A stretch of DNA of 64,000 nucleotides from Xanthostigma xanthostigma (GCA_963575645.1 OY754469.1:12480001-12544000), one strand, 5' to 3'; numbered from the stretch's first letter, positions 11,522 through 23,472 are shown. The notes: generated by a model not told the origin, from the sequence alone. Translations and numbers: made by a program.

Positions 11522-13194
11522 TGTCTGTTAACCTGTCAGGTTTACAAATAAAATAAAATAAAATAAAATTACTTAAATGGGATAGTATTAAAATTTTAGA
11601 TAATAAAACAAATTACTTTAAAAGAGGTAGGTATTTCGGAAATGTTATATATAAAATCTTATAAAAATTCTCTTAATGCTCAATTAGATACGGAAAATAT
11701 GATAGTAACTGCTAGTAACTTAAACTTGCAGTGTCCGTAGGGCTTTAGGAAGTGTCCATATAGTGTCCATAGGCTTTGTAACTTAAAGCTGCATTTAACA
11801 ATCTTATGTTTCGCATCTACCGGGCGTCCCATAATAGCTCCTAATTTTTTTAATGACTATACAAAAAATCGACTTTAGTAAAATTTGTGTGGAATCAATC
11901 TGAAGGTACGCCCTATTAAATAGAAAAAGAATAATTAAAATCGGTTTCCATATGAAATAACCTATATAAAAAAACCTTTTTTTAAGTCAGTTAAAAATGA
12001 CGGAATCGATTTTTATAACAATTATGTCAGATCATTTCGTAAATAGTTTGAACAAAATGTCGCTGAAATTTTTTTAATCGGCTAACCAAATGGCTGACCA
12101 AACATAAGAAAGAAAAAATATATATATACATGTTAAACTGACCTCCATCTTTTTTTATGTCGGTTAAAAAGAAAGAGGAAATTTTTGATTACTAAATTCA
12201 ACAGATATTTTTTTTCTACCACCCGTCAAACTTTTACGTATGTATTGGCTGTAAAGTTATTCAAGCGTGTAAGTATTTGTATTTTCTAAACGGCGAATCA
12301 TTCTACATCACAAATTACAAAGAAGATTGCGTTTTCACAACTGATTTCATTCCCAAAAGATCTTTATTCTTTATAGGAAATTTTAAAGCTAAGACTAAAC
12401 CGCAGTACATAAAGAGGATTTTTTCAATTTCAAATTTTAATCGGAAATTTCCAACTTGTGATCTGAAAAATTCGTATAGCAAATTTTCCACTTGATTTAC
12501 GTTTGTTTACTGTTTTAGATCACATAAAACCAAACAACCTATCACGTATCTACATTCAGTCTTTTTCCAAGAGAGAATGTTTCAATTTCGTTGTTATTTA
12601 AAATAAAAAACATGCCATTCAATACTTCAATTGATTTTACAGTGAACTTTACAATATTTGTAGTTTAAACCAAAAAGCATTTAAAATTATTGTGTTTACA
12701 TTTTAGTCAAATTGTTTTGTAATCAAGTCGTAAAAAGACGTTTTTAGTGCGCTTACATGCCTTACGCAGACTAAACCACAAAAGATATACATTAAATTAA
12801 TGTAATAAAGAATAGCCTGCATGATGACAGATTTTGAAATAACGTTCTATAATGTAGATAAAAAACATTTAGTAATAAATTAAAATTTCTCGTCAGAGTA
12901 AAGGCCAATTTGTTAAAAAAAAAAAAAATTAAACTTTAACGCAAATATATTTTGAATTAAGCGCGAAAACGCTCGTACGTGTCATGGCGTTCGCTTGTGA
13001 CGTCACGCCTAAATGACAACTGACATTAGATTTATGGTTGTAGAGCTGTGGTGCCGAGATATTTTGTAGATAGGTATGTAAATTTACATAAAATGATATG
13101 ATTTATATTAAATATTTTCTTAAAAGTAGGTACTTAGTAGTAAAAATAATATGGCTTTCTTTAGCAGCGAGTTAACTAACCTCAAAAATATGAA
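11522..13194. other. Unassigned AT-rich stretch
   Basis: A short AAATA run at 11547-11570, otherwise single-copy-looking. A 72-codon open frame at 12277-12495 has no recognisable domain and no splice support and is left out. Confidence 0.35.
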
Positions 13195-13275
13195 TGTTGG
13201 GTCTTGAACCCGAAACAACCAATTTCACGTTGGCGGAGTTACATTACTCGACAATGCCCACGATAGTTAATTTTT
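13195..13275 (-). repeat. tRNA-derived SINE head
   Basis: On the minus strand, GTTTCGGGTTCAAGACCC is a good B box, preceded by GTGGGCATTGTCGAGTAATG in the A-box position. No functional cloverleaf. A different SINE from those at 6248 and 9338. Confidence 0.55.
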
Positions 13276-13986
13276 GATTTCTCTTATATATAAGCACAAT
13301 GCACCGCAGAATCGACTACCTACGAGAGCTAATTAATAACATAATAATAATAATATTTATTTTTTATTACTCATGCGGTAAAAGTGGTATCTTTACGCAT
13401 GCTGTTACGGTTGAAAAGTGGCTATTTTCATTTGCGTGCGCAAACTTTATTTGTCGCACTGAAATTATTGTTTGCCGCACGCAAATTCAGTTACCATAGT
13501 TACCAATACTGAATGTGACAGAAAAAATGTGTATTTTAAAATTGAACATTTGTTCTGGGAATTTTAATTTATTCGTAATAAAAAATAGTATGTGCAACTC
13601 GTGCGGCATTGTCGATTGCCGTACTAGTTGTACAATATACTATTGTTCACCAAGTAAACACGTCAATACAAAGTTATTACGATTATTTATTGGTAACTGT
13701 CTTATTTTTTGAGGCAGCTCATTATAAAATGAAATTGCCCAATAATTTGCTCTGTATTTATATTTGTTCGCTGAGAATCTAGATTGCTGAATATCAATAT
13801 ATATAATAATTAATAACAACACAATAAGAATGCTGACTTTCTCCATTTAGTTGGACGTGCTAACTAATAAACCATGAGAAAGATTTTATTTACTGTATTA
13901 TTATTACTAATCTAAAATAATTATGGTTTACTTGTTTGGTGAGTCGTGAGACCTCTGAAGCGATTTTGATCGACATAGTATCAAAC
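13276..13986. other. Unassigned AT-rich stretch
   Basis: Contains an AAT run near 13340 and no recognised element ends. Short open frames on both strands overlap each other without domain signal. Confidence 0.35.
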
Positions 13987-14217
13987 GATGAGTATTTGGA
14001 AGGAATTCCGTGGCATAAGGATCGAAAATGAAGCAATACTGAGATTTTTTTAAACTTGCATTTAATACTAACGTTTCGATACGTTTTGTATCATCTTCAG
14101 AGTGATGAGATGATACAAAACGTATCGAAACGTTAGTATTAAATGCAAGTTTAAAAAAATCTCAGTATTGCTTCATTTTCGATCCTTATGCCACGGAATT
14201 CCTTCCAAATACTCATC
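13987..14217. repeat. 231-bp near-perfect palindrome with hairpin motifs
   Basis: Arms of about 107 bp start with GATGAGTATTTGGAAGGAAT and enclose a centre near 14094-14106. Each arm holds GTATCGAAACGTTAGTATT with the partner GATAC, so each strand can form the GATAC/GTATC stem followed by GAAACGTT. On the minus strand the stem is preceded by CTGAAGA. A palindrome of this completeness would fold into a long hairpin. It resembles head-to-head dimerisation of the family at 24308-24844, which has the same style of GGAATCC..GGATCGA..ATGAA flank. Confidence 0.75.
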
Positions 14218-14269
14218 ATTAACTTCAACGGATCACAGTTACTCTATTTATTGAATAGAGTCAATCTTC

Positions 14270-14341
14270 ATATTATAGTATCAAACCTTATCCAATTAAA
14301 CATGGCAATCTACAAATCCGGACGAAGCCGGACCGGGCCGC
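14270..14341 (+). mobile_element. Helitron-like 3' end
   Basis: GGCAATCTACAAATCCGGAC then GAAGCCGGACCGGGCCGCTAG followed by T. Lepidopteran non-autonomous Helitrons end in CTAG before a T, with a GC-rich stem just inside. The same end, worn, appears at 39673-39850 (minus), 27478-27600 and 44880-44980. Confidence 0.55.
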
Positions 14342-15052
14342 TAGTTAAACCTCTTTAAGGCATCGATAATAAAGTGCACTTTATAAAATATGTGAAACCG
14401 TACTTGCACAATGAACAATGACATATTTTCATATTTTGCAGTCGATTGTTTGAGTGGTGGAGCTTGAATAGCTCGGTGCATTCTTCTATGATGTCTGTGA
14501 GTAATGAGATGCACATCATAAAATACAAGTAGGTGCATTATGTATTACATGCTTTACAAACCTACAAATACATAATCTATATTCTATACAAGGGATGCCC
14601 AACCCGTAACTCGTGGCAACTTTTGATGTGGCTCAATTTGTCAACTCGGGCTTGAAATGTCTATAAAAAAAATTTGCTCTTTAATATGCAATAGCGCTGT
14701 TAATGGCCATAGTTGTTCAGACATTTCTTTAGTTTTATAGTTTGTATATAGAAAGAAAATACATTAATAATGTAGGTAGTAATTTGTATTAGTTAGCTGG
14801 CGCGCAAAAAACCATGTCGTCCCAACCTTCTGCCGCTTGGTACAAAAGCTATTTAAGTAATTTAGAGCATATATAGGCGGAATCTGGACCCATTTTAAGA
14901 TAAGGGAGATACAAAATTTCAAAGAATGTAAAAAAATGGTTAACATTTAAAAACATTTCTGCCGCTTCGTTTTTAGGTTCTGCTAGACCCAAACGACCGG
15001 AAAATGCCAGCGGCAGAATTTTTTGACCAATTGAATACTACCCAAGCCACTT
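14342..15052. other. Unassigned stretch with a hAT-like end
   Basis: CAAGGGATGCCCAACCCGTA at 14595-14614 resembles a hAT left terminus, but no matching right end was found. An acceptor TTCATATTTTGCAG and a donor GTGAGTAA bracket 14444-14498 with one open frame; this was judged too short to call. The rest is AT-rich without features. Confidence 0.35.
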
Positions 15053-15092
15053 CTAAAAAAGTGGATTTATGATCATAAATCCACTTTTTTAG
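15053..15092. repeat. 40-bp perfect palindrome
   Basis: CTAAAAAAGTGGATTTATGA is followed immediately by its exact reverse complement. There is no spacer at all. It abuts the relic of the 4436-5553 family that starts at about 15093. Confidence 0.85.
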
Positions 15093-15210
15093 GACAGACG
15101 CATCGTGTGAAGTGAGCACATAAAAGTCATCAAAAAAATCAGCGCTGGAAAACTAACAGTCAAAACTAGCAAAGAATCTAGCGAAAAAACCAGCGTCGTG
15201 GGCAGTGGCC
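15093..15210 (-). mobile_element. Relic of the AGGCCGCTGCACACGAGG element
   Basis: Reversed, this segment follows the left end of the element at 4436-5553: a worn AAAGGCCACTGCCCACGACG tip, then AAAAGTCATC..TTATGTGCTC and CACACGATGCG blocks. Only one end is present. Confidence 0.5.
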
Positions 15211-15294
15211 TTTACAGAAAATCGTTCCGCAAAAAAGCAACATAGATCGGACGAGAAGTTCGTATGCATTTTATGTGGAACGATTTTCTGTAAT
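15211..15294. repeat. Short inverted repeat with TTACAGAAAATCGTTCC
   Basis: TTACAGAAAATCGTTCCGC on the left and GTGGAACGATTTTCTGTAA on the right, spaced by about 46 bp. The same 17-base block heads the tandem units at 57856-58330 and occurs at 51420-51445, so it is a dispersed repeat end. Confidence 0.6.
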
Positions 15295-15920
15295 AATGAT
15301 TTCCATCAACAAAACGCATGTCTTTGTGAGTTACGAATGTTACGATAAAAAATCAATAAAATTCAATATTGTTGTGCGTGTAATAAATTCAAGAATATTT
15401 TACGACTGTATGATTACTGAAGTGCGAAAACCAGAAAATAATTTCGCCGTTCCAAACTTTTTATTTCCATATAAAACGGGAAAATAAATTAATATAGGTA
15501 CGGCAAATAAAAACGTAGCAAAAAGTTCGAAACATAATATATAATGATATCGTTTTATTTAAACTTTTCAAACTAATAAGTTGGCACAATCTGTTTGTTC
15601 CCGTTTCGAAACAAAAGCTTTAAGCAGTTTCCGTAAATGGCCCACTGGGAACTTTTCCAAATTATGTCCATTCTCTATTCAAACCAAACGGTGTGTGTTT
15701 TCAGTTTGTTGTTCGGCATATCCTCAGTACAATTGAATATCTCACAGCGGTATACCACAGATTATATTCAAATTACACCATTTAAGTCTTTTTTACATTA
15801 TGTAATTTGTATAGGGCTACAGATGTTTGTACATTCAAAATTAAAATTTGTAAAGTCCTGAACAGAAATCTCGATTTGTTTTGAATAAAATCAAGGTTTT
15901 TTCATGGTTCGCGTACATCA
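15295..15920. other. Unassigned stretch
   Basis: Two open frames of 70-74 codons (15275-15487, 15637-15861) show no family motif and no splice support. No element ends recognised. Confidence 0.35.
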
Positions 15921-16810
15921 GAATGAAAAAAATTCCGGCCAATTGGGTGACGGGACCATTCCAACTTCAAAATGTTGACATTTGATAATTGATACCATAG
16001 AGATATTTATTTATTTTTTTTTTTATTTATTTAATTTAATTCCAAAAATATGTGATACATTTTTTTACAGTTTTAAAGTCGGAATAATCCTGCCCAACTT
16101 GGCTGAAGCCAGTGCTAGGGCAGGAGTATGGTTTTTAGGACGTGTAAAAAATGCAAAAAATAAATAAATAAATAAAAGTATAAAATAATTATAAATATAA
16201 AATAATTATACTGGAATACGCGAGTGAGCCGTGAAAGTGTCTGCAATTCAGAGAGAGAAAAGTTCCTTATCTCTATGGTAACTAATGATACAAAACAATG
16301 GTGATTTGAGTAAACATATATCTGGTTTTCTGGACTCGCTGCAGCGTTCTCTCTCTCAACTGAGGACACTTTCACTTATGGCAAGCATACGAACTAGCGA
16401 ACTCTAGTTACTTATATTATCTCTATGTTTGATACAGTATAATATTGAAAATAAAATTTCTGATATTGTGTGAAGTGACGCTATTTGCTATCCGTTGCTA
16501 TGGTTACCTACATAATATTATGTTCCACGTTATATAAAATTAATCAAAGCATTCTTAACTAGTTTATTTCTGACAGAACAACAAAATCAAAGAACAGCTA
16601 TTTTTTTTTCATTTTCAAAATACCTATTTCTGAAACCACAAAGTTTAGAAAAAAGATTTTTAACGAAACTTTCTTGAAAAAATAAGTAAAATAATAGGGC
16701 GTTATGAAAAGTATACCATTACTACATAGAAAACACCGTTATAGTAGGTATATATCTCTTCTGCGCATGCGCCGATTTTCCCCAAAAACAATAGGGTCGA
16801 AGGGCATCAT
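15921..16810 (+). repeat. Dispersed repeat family R1, copy 1, with insertion
   Basis: Starts with AAAAAATTCCGGCCAATTGG and GACGGGACCATTCCAACTTC, resumes at about 16440 with GAAAATAAAATTTCTGATAT, and continues through GCTATGGTTACCTACATAAT, ACGAAACTTTCTTGAAAAAA and GCGCATGCGCCGATTTTCCC. Other copies are at 53365-53690 (minus), 54935-55550 and 60515-61085 (minus). The segment 15992-16430 is absent from the other copies and has inverted ends CATAGAGATA/TATCTCTATG, so it is an insertion. Confidence 0.65.
16231..16375. repeat. Inverted repeat inside the R1 insertion
   Basis: GTGAAAGTGTCTGC..TTCAGAGAGAGAA on the left pairs with TTCTCTCTCTCAACTGAGG..ACACTTTCAC on the right. A small non-coding element nested within the insertion at 15992-16430. 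Confidence 0.55.
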
Positions 16811-17366
16811 GGCGCGCAGTGCAAGAATATAAAAATTTCGGCCAGTGTGGTGTTACATACTATTTTCTTCACATCTGTCGTAAGTACGCTTATTAAAAAC
16901 ACGAATGACAGCTGTTCACGACTATTAGCTAAAATGTAGTAGAGTTGCTATGGAAAAGGCATCTAAACAACAGTTGATAGGCTATTTTTTTTTTACTGCC
17001 GCCCGAACGTACGTACTTCCCGCATCAGTGCGTGTAATCCCACCAATGCGTAAATGTTAGACTTTCTGCCTTACAATTGATGCCGAAAGTATGTACTTTT
17101 GATTGAGGTATTAAGAAAAAATGTTTGACAACATTAGCTATTGAGTTTGAACTATATAGAAACAAAAGCAAGGCAGTTTTACCAACCAATCGGCGATCTC
17201 TATATCCTGATTCCTTTTCCATTTTTACGGCTGTAAACTGGATTTGGAAGTAGCTTTTATGTTCTTTTAAAAAGCTAAATCGAAAGTCAAATAATTTCTA
17301 ACATATTTTTCTTTGCCTCGCTGAAAATATAAGTATTTATATACGTAGAATGAAAGACTCGATGGA
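16811..17366. other. Unassigned stretch
   Basis: No recognised termini or exons. Follows the R1 copy and precedes the hAT-like element. Confidence 0.3.
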
Positions 17367-17374
17367 TTTTAAAG

Positions 17375-17984
17375 TAGTGATGTGTCCACATGACTCTTTA
17401 TTGGGAGCTGGTTCCGTGCGCTCCGCTCACTAAAAATAGTCGCTCTCAGAGGGAGTCGTTCAAAGGAGCGACACTAAACAGTACGCACTACACAAGAGTG
17501 CAAACTGCAGAGGTGTGAACTGTCATCATGCATGCTCAGGAGTCACGAAGCATTACACAGCACAATACACACTCAGCTCTGAGCTCATTTAAATATGATT
17601 CTGATATTATTCGCATTTCGGATAAACTATAAAGTATAATAAAAGCTTAACAATAATAATGTTTATTGTTACAATATTATAACTTTGTCAACGACGTTAA
17701 TGTGAATGGTTTAAGTCACTGTAAGCTTAGTACTAGTGCACTTACAGTGTGTCATTCAACATTAAATGACTCAGCAAAGATAACTCCGTACGTGCAAAAT
17801 TCACTAGTGCCTCTGTGATCTATGCTATGTGCGCTCTGTAAATGTGCGAATGCAACAGTACAGAACAGCTCAGCACAGAGCAATGGCGCTCGGAGTGAGT
17901 CATTCACAAAAAAAGAGCGACTTGCTCACTCCGAGAAGGGAGTCGTTCATTATGAACGACTCGCTCAGGAGCGACACATCACTA
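17375..17984. mobile_element. hAT-like non-autonomous element with 8-bp duplication
   Basis: About 610 bp, tips TAGTGATGTGTC and, at the right, GACACATCACTA. Both sides are flanked by TTTTAAAG (17367-17374 and 17985-17992), a perfect 8-bp duplication typical of hAT elements. The interior is rich in GAGCGAC/GTCGCTC and GAACGACTC blocks and carries no transposase frame. A truncated copy lies reversed at 41258-41453. Confidence 0.85.
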
Positions 17985-17992
17985 TTTTAAAG

Positions 17993-18565
17993 TCTCTTGT
18001 ACCCGCTTCAGCGGTAGCCGCTGGAAACACGAGAAATTATGTGATTGGAAGCAGTGAAGTGGCATTAATATAATTAGTTCAAAGCTTAACTGCCAACATC
18101 GTGCGCGCACGCGGTTTAACGGCTGTCGAGTAAAGATACAAATATGTGATGTCTCACTCTTGATTTTAAAATTATAGCGACCATTCTTTTATCTTTAAGG
18201 TGACTGTCGATCAGCTGCTCAATATGCCCCTTTTTTATCCGCGTAGCACGAAAACAAAATGCATGAAAAACAGTGTCAGACATCTCTAATTTCTAGGAAA
18301 AACCTTTAAGTAATTAAATATTTAATTATTGTGGTATATTTAAAATGTAACTTTGTAAAGCCCTGTTAATTTTATGTATTATGCAATTTAATCAGTTACG
18401 TTAGCCATAGAATGATTTTGATTTTTTTCAATTTGATGGGCATTCCAATATTAGACTTTTCTACATTAACACTAAATTAATTTGTACATTAATTGTAATT
18501 TGTTTAAATAAAAATATTTTTGAGTTCAATAAAATAACTATCTTTTATTACAAAAATATTACAAT
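17993..18565. other. Unassigned AT-rich stretch
   Basis: No repeat ends or coding relics recognised. Confidence 0.3.
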
Positions 18566-18567
18566 TA

Positions 18568-18890
18568 TAATACGCGCCACGAATCTAAAAGGCTCGGAAG
18601 TTAGATGTGAATGCGGGCTTGCGCTTGTACATTCTGTTGAAAAACTACAAACTCGCAACTCAAAAAAACTAAAATAACAATAAAAACTTGACAATAGCGT
18701 ACTCGACTGTACTTTAAAGCAGGAAACCGACAAGTGACAAAGGCAACGAGCGATCACGGCCAATCACCGACGAGCGCACGTTCTGTGCAGGTAGCTGGGA
18801 GGTGGTGGGAGTCTCAACGGCTCTAAAATGTGCCTTTGTGACGCTGTTTGTGTATAAATTCCGAACCTTTTAGATCCGTGGCGCGTATTA
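18568..18890. mobile_element. MITE family A, copy 2 (TA target)
   Basis: 323 bp with perfect tips TAATACGCGCCACG and CGTGGCGCGTATTA, flanked by TA at 18566-18567 and 18891-18892. Very similar throughout to the copies at 238-555 and 50074-50396. Confidence 0.85.
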
Positions 18891-18892
18891 TA

Positions 18893-19387
18893 CGTTTATT
18901 AATTTGTATATTTTCATAGCCGTTATATTAATCGTGTTTTCATTCAAAATCAAGTTCGAAATTTATTTCCATCAAGTGCTGGGGGAATAGCTACCATAAA
19001 ATTATAAACATGTAAACTTCGTTTACCAGTTTTTGTTTGAGTTACGACATTCTATATTGACATCAGTTTTCCGGAACATAGCTTCTTTCAAATTTCTCGA
19101 GAGAAGTGTGTAAAGTGTCTAATAAAAAACTATTTCAATATACGCATTTCACGCCAACTTTATCAGGCATTTTACAAGCGTTTTCGATAAAGTTTTATTT
19201 TTTGCGTAAAAACATATTTTGTATGCTAAAGATATAGTCACTTTTATGGCAACAATAGAAAGGTCAATAATCAAGTAAATGGTCTTTTTAACATTTTCCA
19301 TTGCACGCTGGGCCAGAATTTCGTTAATAGTGTCGGCAAAAACTGTTTATCGCGCATTCGACAGATTACAAAAAAATTCTTTGCAAT
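18893..19387. other. Unassigned AT-rich stretch
   Basis: Between two TA-flanked MITEs; nothing recognised. Confidence 0.3.
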
Positions 19388-19389
19388 TA

Positions 19390-19823
19390 CACCCATCCCC
19401 CGATTTACACGGTACTTGTTTTACACGTTTTCGCTTTTACACGGTTTTCCAAATAAGTTTTTTTTTGTGTTTATCGCACTCTACTAAATGCTACTGTGAT
19501 TGAACACGTGCGCTGTGTACACATCTCACGGGGAATCCCGAGCTTATGTGCTGACTTGCTGCACACGCACACTATGTCAGTATTTCTTCGCATAAAATTA
19601 AAGTGTTTTCGTAATATATTACATATTTTAACCTGTCAATGCATTTTATTTTTATTTCTGTGTACACCTAAAAATATTGAAAAAAATCACAACTGTTAAA
19701 TAGCAAAATTATGCATTTTCTGCAAGCTTTTCGAGATACACGGATTTGATTTGAAAATTTTTAATTTTCGATTTACACGTTTTTCTCAGGAACGTATCTA
19801 CCGTGTAAATCGGGGGATAGGTG
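19390..19823. mobile_element. TA-flanked MITE, CCCCCGATTTACACGG tips
   Basis: 434 bp. Left tip CACCCATCCCCCGATTTACA, right tip reversed CACCTATCCCCCGATTTACA, followed inward by CGGTA. TA on both sides. TTTACACG blocks recur inside. The TA target fits Tc1/mariner-type elements; no transposase is present. Confidence 0.75.
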
Positions 19824-19911
19824 TATTGTTTAAATTTATTAGAGTCGTGTTTTACTAATTTTTTTAGGATTCAGTATCGCAAAAAGATAATCAGTTTTAT
19901 CCATGTATGTA

Positions 19912-20252
19912 GGCGCTTGGTTTCCGGCTTAATAGACCGTGGTCCATTGCTATTTCTGCCTGACGTTTCGTCTATAACTGCGGTAGACATTATCAAAGAC
20001 GGTATGTCAGCTGGCTAAGTGTCTTTCTAGCAGACTCACGCGTAAGCATGTTTTCTTCTCGGTCGTAGTGGAAGCACTAACTACGACCGAGCAGAAAACA
20101 CACTCACGCTTAGACACACTGTGAGCCGCAAAGGAATGAACTTCGTCCGTTTCCACACCGCCTTTGATGATGTCTACCGCAGTTGTAAACGAAACGTCAG
20201 GCAGAAATATCAATGGACCACGACCCTACAAGCCCGGAAACCAACAAGCTTT
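19912..20252. repeat. 341-bp palindromic element with hairpin motifs
   Basis: Arms begin with GCTTGGTTTCCGG and its complement CCGGAAACCAACAAGC, contain CTGCCTGACGTTTCGT and GGTAGACAT, and meet in an inner inverted repeat (CTCGGTCGTAGT/ACTACGACCGAG) around 20075-20090. Each arm carries a GTCTA-type stem followed by GAAACGTCAGGCAG, with TTTGATGATG or TTTGATAATG before the stem, matching the motif at 23506-23536. Confidence 0.7.
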
Positions 20253-20366
20253 TGATATAATCAATTGTTTGTCTACCCACCCATGTTACGAGTGATGGGC
20301 TCGAATTTCTGTGCACTAAATAAAGCTATTTGATACAGTTACAAAGCTTAAAACTTGCCTCTAGAC

Positions 20367-20689
20367 CAGGTGCGACGAAGCTATGGCACGCGTGTCACAG
20401 GTGGCACGCAACAGATTATTATGGGCACGGCATTGATTGAGGTGCAAAATCGAAATAATTAAAATAATGCTAGATGTCGATCACTGAAATATGACTATCA
20501 CAAAATAACAAATACGAAAAAGTTTCATGGCGCTCAGTGCATTATCGAAATTATTCTTTTCATCTATGTTTGATTCATTTTTTTTTTGACAACTAAATTT
20601 CTTTGGCTGATTATCGGCACGTCGTGGCTACATTAAATTTTTTTGGAAAAAATTGGTACGTAGATGTATAGAAAGGTTCGCCACCGCTG
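20367..20689. mobile_element. hAT-like MITE (GGTTCGCCACCGCTG end)
   Basis: 323 bp. Right end GGTTCGCCACCGCTG, left end CAGGTGCGACGAAGC with GGCACGCGTGTCACAGGTGG just inside, a well-known hAT terminus pattern. Flanks CTCTAGAC and GCCTAGAC match at 6 of 8 positions, in keeping with an old 8-bp duplication. Confidence 0.75.
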
Positions 20690-21139
20690 GCCTAGACAGT
20701 TTCGGAATTTTGCTCATGTTTTAAGATCTTTGACCCACTGTGCATCGTATAGGCTCAGTGAGATGTAACAAAATACAGAGTTAAAATGGACAGAGGAGAT
20801 GCCATATACCTACGTTGTAATTTATAAAAAAACACCGATGTCTACCCTAGAATTAAAGTTAATTAACTGCTCCAATAAAAGTGTCCAAATTTTAGCCATT
20901 AATCCATTTTGAAAGAAACTTTTAGTACAGGGTTACCATTATTTTAAATTTCGTTTCTGAGTCGTACCTAATTATGTTCTGGTCGCAGCGATAGGAATCA
21001 GCCACCAACTCGATATAGGGCGACTTCCTATCGCTGTTGAACAAAATCTTTATATTTAAAAATTTAATTTTTTACTTTTTACTCCACATTGCGATAAAAG
21101 GGTTTTTTTTTTAATAATAAAATCAATTAATGCTTGTAG
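20690..21139. other. Unassigned stretch with a small hairpin
   Basis: CAGCGATAGGAA at 20987-20998 pairs with TTCCTATCGCTG at 21026-21037. Otherwise AT-rich with no features recognised. Confidence 0.35.
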
Positions 21140-22350
21140 TACAAAGTCCCGATTTGGCTCGATCTTCACCCATCGAGTTTTCTAATGAATTTTGATAATA
21201 TATTGTGTTAATAAAGAAAAATAGATTTGGTCGCCATTCTATTTCCTGGCACAGCTATTTGTAACAAAAATCTAAAGTTGTTAATTTTATTTTTGAAATG
21301 TAGTTATCGAGTTTTTAGATAAATTTATTACCAATCTATATCAGCTATACTCTATACTAATATATAAAGCTGAAGTTTGCTTATAATCTATTTTACATAT
21401 AATACGGCATTGCTGTCCGGTGTCTGTATATATAGTAACGGATTATAAAATCCACATACTGTGAGAGTTGTTTTTTGATTGAATTATACAGACGTTAGCT
21501 TAATTAATTCAAATAAATAAAATCGTAACTTAGTCTGTAATTGAACAGTTTTAAAGATTCCTAGAGCGAATTTTCAGATTCCATCACTTTTTTCTGTTTA
21601 TATTTTTTGTACCTATCTTATATATACCTACTAATATATAAAGCTGAAGAGTTTGCTTGTTTATTTGGTTGAACGCGCTAATCTCAAGAACTACTGGTTC
21701 GAATTGAAAAAATGTTTTTTTGTTGGATAGTCCATTTATCGAGGAAGGCTATAGGCTATATAAAATCACGCTAAGACTAATAGGAGCGGAGCATCAATGA
21801 AAAATATAACTCAAAATTTGTCCGTCCGACAAAAACTTTTGAACGGTAACTCCGGTCATCATGAAATTTGGACACAGCATTCATCTCGGTAAACTAAGAT
21901 GAACGTGCGTACTCGTGCCACCTCCCCATTCGTTCTTTTGCACCCGGATGAAACCAGGCGGGACCGCTAGTATGTATATAAATTGCCAAAGTTTGGTCGA
22001 CATTTTGATTCCCGGCCTAAAACCAAGTAGACAGACACCTACGAATTAGTATTTTGCAAGGGTTTTCTGTATTGTCATAATATGAAAATGTAGATATAGA
22101 TAATTTTATTGCGAACACGTGGAACATATTATATGTAGGTAACAATGGCAACGAATAACAAATATCATAATATATTTTAATACTAAATAAATACAATAAA
22201 ATTAACAATTTAAATTTTTTATTATAAATAGCTGTGCCAAGAAATTTAATGGTAATGAAATCAATTTTTCATTATTAATACATTATATATTATCAAATTT
22301 CAAATGAAAACTCGATGGGTGAAGATAGAACCAAATCGGAATCTTAGACT
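21140..22350. mobile_element. Inverted-repeat element interrupted by Helitron-like copies
   Basis: Left arm 21145-21260 (CCGATTTGG.TCGATCTTC, ACCCATCGAGTTTTC, GGCACAGCTATTTGTAA) pairs with right arm 22225-22345. Between them lie Helitron-like pieces: a 5' fragment at about 21355 and a fuller copy at 21625-21970. A patch of R1-like sequence (CGTGGAACATATTATATGTA) is at 22120-22145. The arms are worn, so the host element is older than its inserts. Confidence 0.5.
21625..21970 (+). mobile_element. Helitron-like non-autonomous element
   Basis: Starts with TATATAAAGCTGAAGAG, continues through TTGAACGCGCTAATCTC and CCATTTATCGAGGAAGGCTA, and ends with GGATGAAACCAGGCGGGACC then GCTAG before T. Start and end match the common lepidopteran non-autonomous Helitron layout. 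Related copies: 42565-42757, 56598-56875 (minus). Confidence 0.65.
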
Positions 22351-23296
22351 ATTATGCCATTCCTCGGACTTAAACCTGTGATAAAGGGATATGTAATAGA
22401 GGAACCATGGAAAGCGCGGAATTGCTATACGTCAAGTTTATGTAATGCCATCTACACTAGACTTGATAACTCTTTGTTTTTACATATTTACGTATTCCAG
22501 TCATGTTGACTTTTAATAGAAACTGTAGGTAAGTAATTCTAACAAAGATATAACAATTCTCCATGTTAACTGTTCAATCGTGTTTTGTAATTAGAGTAGT
22601 CTCAAAAGCGTTACATTCCGTTTGTTATAAATAATTATTTCCTTCTTTATCTGACAAAAGCTTTACACAGTGTGAATCACTTCAAACGAATTATAGAAAA
22701 TTAAGCTAATTAAAATTGGAAAAAGACTTATATTTGACAAAAGCAGATATACATACTGCGCCGTACCTAGAGCCTGGTAACCGGGGGCCACTCCAGGGAC
22801 GCAAACTCCAAAAAGGCAAAACCCGTTTTTAGATTTCTCCATGTAAAAACAACTGTGCCGTTTATACTGCAACCCGAAACTAAGTAGTCACTGTCTACAA
22901 TTTCTGAACTGAATTATAGCGAGTGTTGAGATGTTATCGCGAATTTAAGAAAAAACTTTTTTTCAGATATCTTTCATATTCTAGTCTGTCAGAATTGTTT
23001 CTTGTTTCACAGTTGTTTTAAGTTCGTATGATGAAGAGAGAATATTAAATTTTCAAAGATATTCTTTAGATAGGTTTGTTAACATTTTTAAGTAGAAAGT
23101 AGAAAACTTTTGACTTTTACATATCTTCACGATATTCTTCTCAACTTTTAAGAATTTAATGTAAAAGTACTTTTTCTGATGTTTTCATTTGTGAGAATTT
23201 TTCTTGTTTTAAAGATAATATAAATCAGGCAGTTATATAGATATTTTTCGTGGAAAATATTATTTTAAAAATTCACACACAAATGTATTGAAAGTA
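22351..23296. other. Unassigned stretch
   Basis: A GC-rich block at 22755-22810 (GGTAACCGGGGGCCACTCCA) resembles 2110-2180 and is probably an element edge. The rest is AT-rich with no exon or relic recognised. Confidence 0.35.
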
Positions 23297-23472
23297 CAGT
23301 GTAAACTCCATTATACGTCACTCGATATAACGATAAACTCCTTAAAACGTCGAAATTAGTTAACTCTAGTTGGTTTACCTTGTTGCTCCATACAATGGTA
23401 CACCCTAAATTACGACACACTCACTCTAAATAACGACAACAATACATCATCATTAAACAATAAACAGTAATT

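Noticed and set aside
14444..14498. Plus-strand exon candidate (TTCATATTTTGCAG acceptor, GTGAGTAA donor)
   Set aside because: Only 18 codons, no neighbour in matching phase, and such short acceptor-donor pairs are expected by chance in 64 kb.
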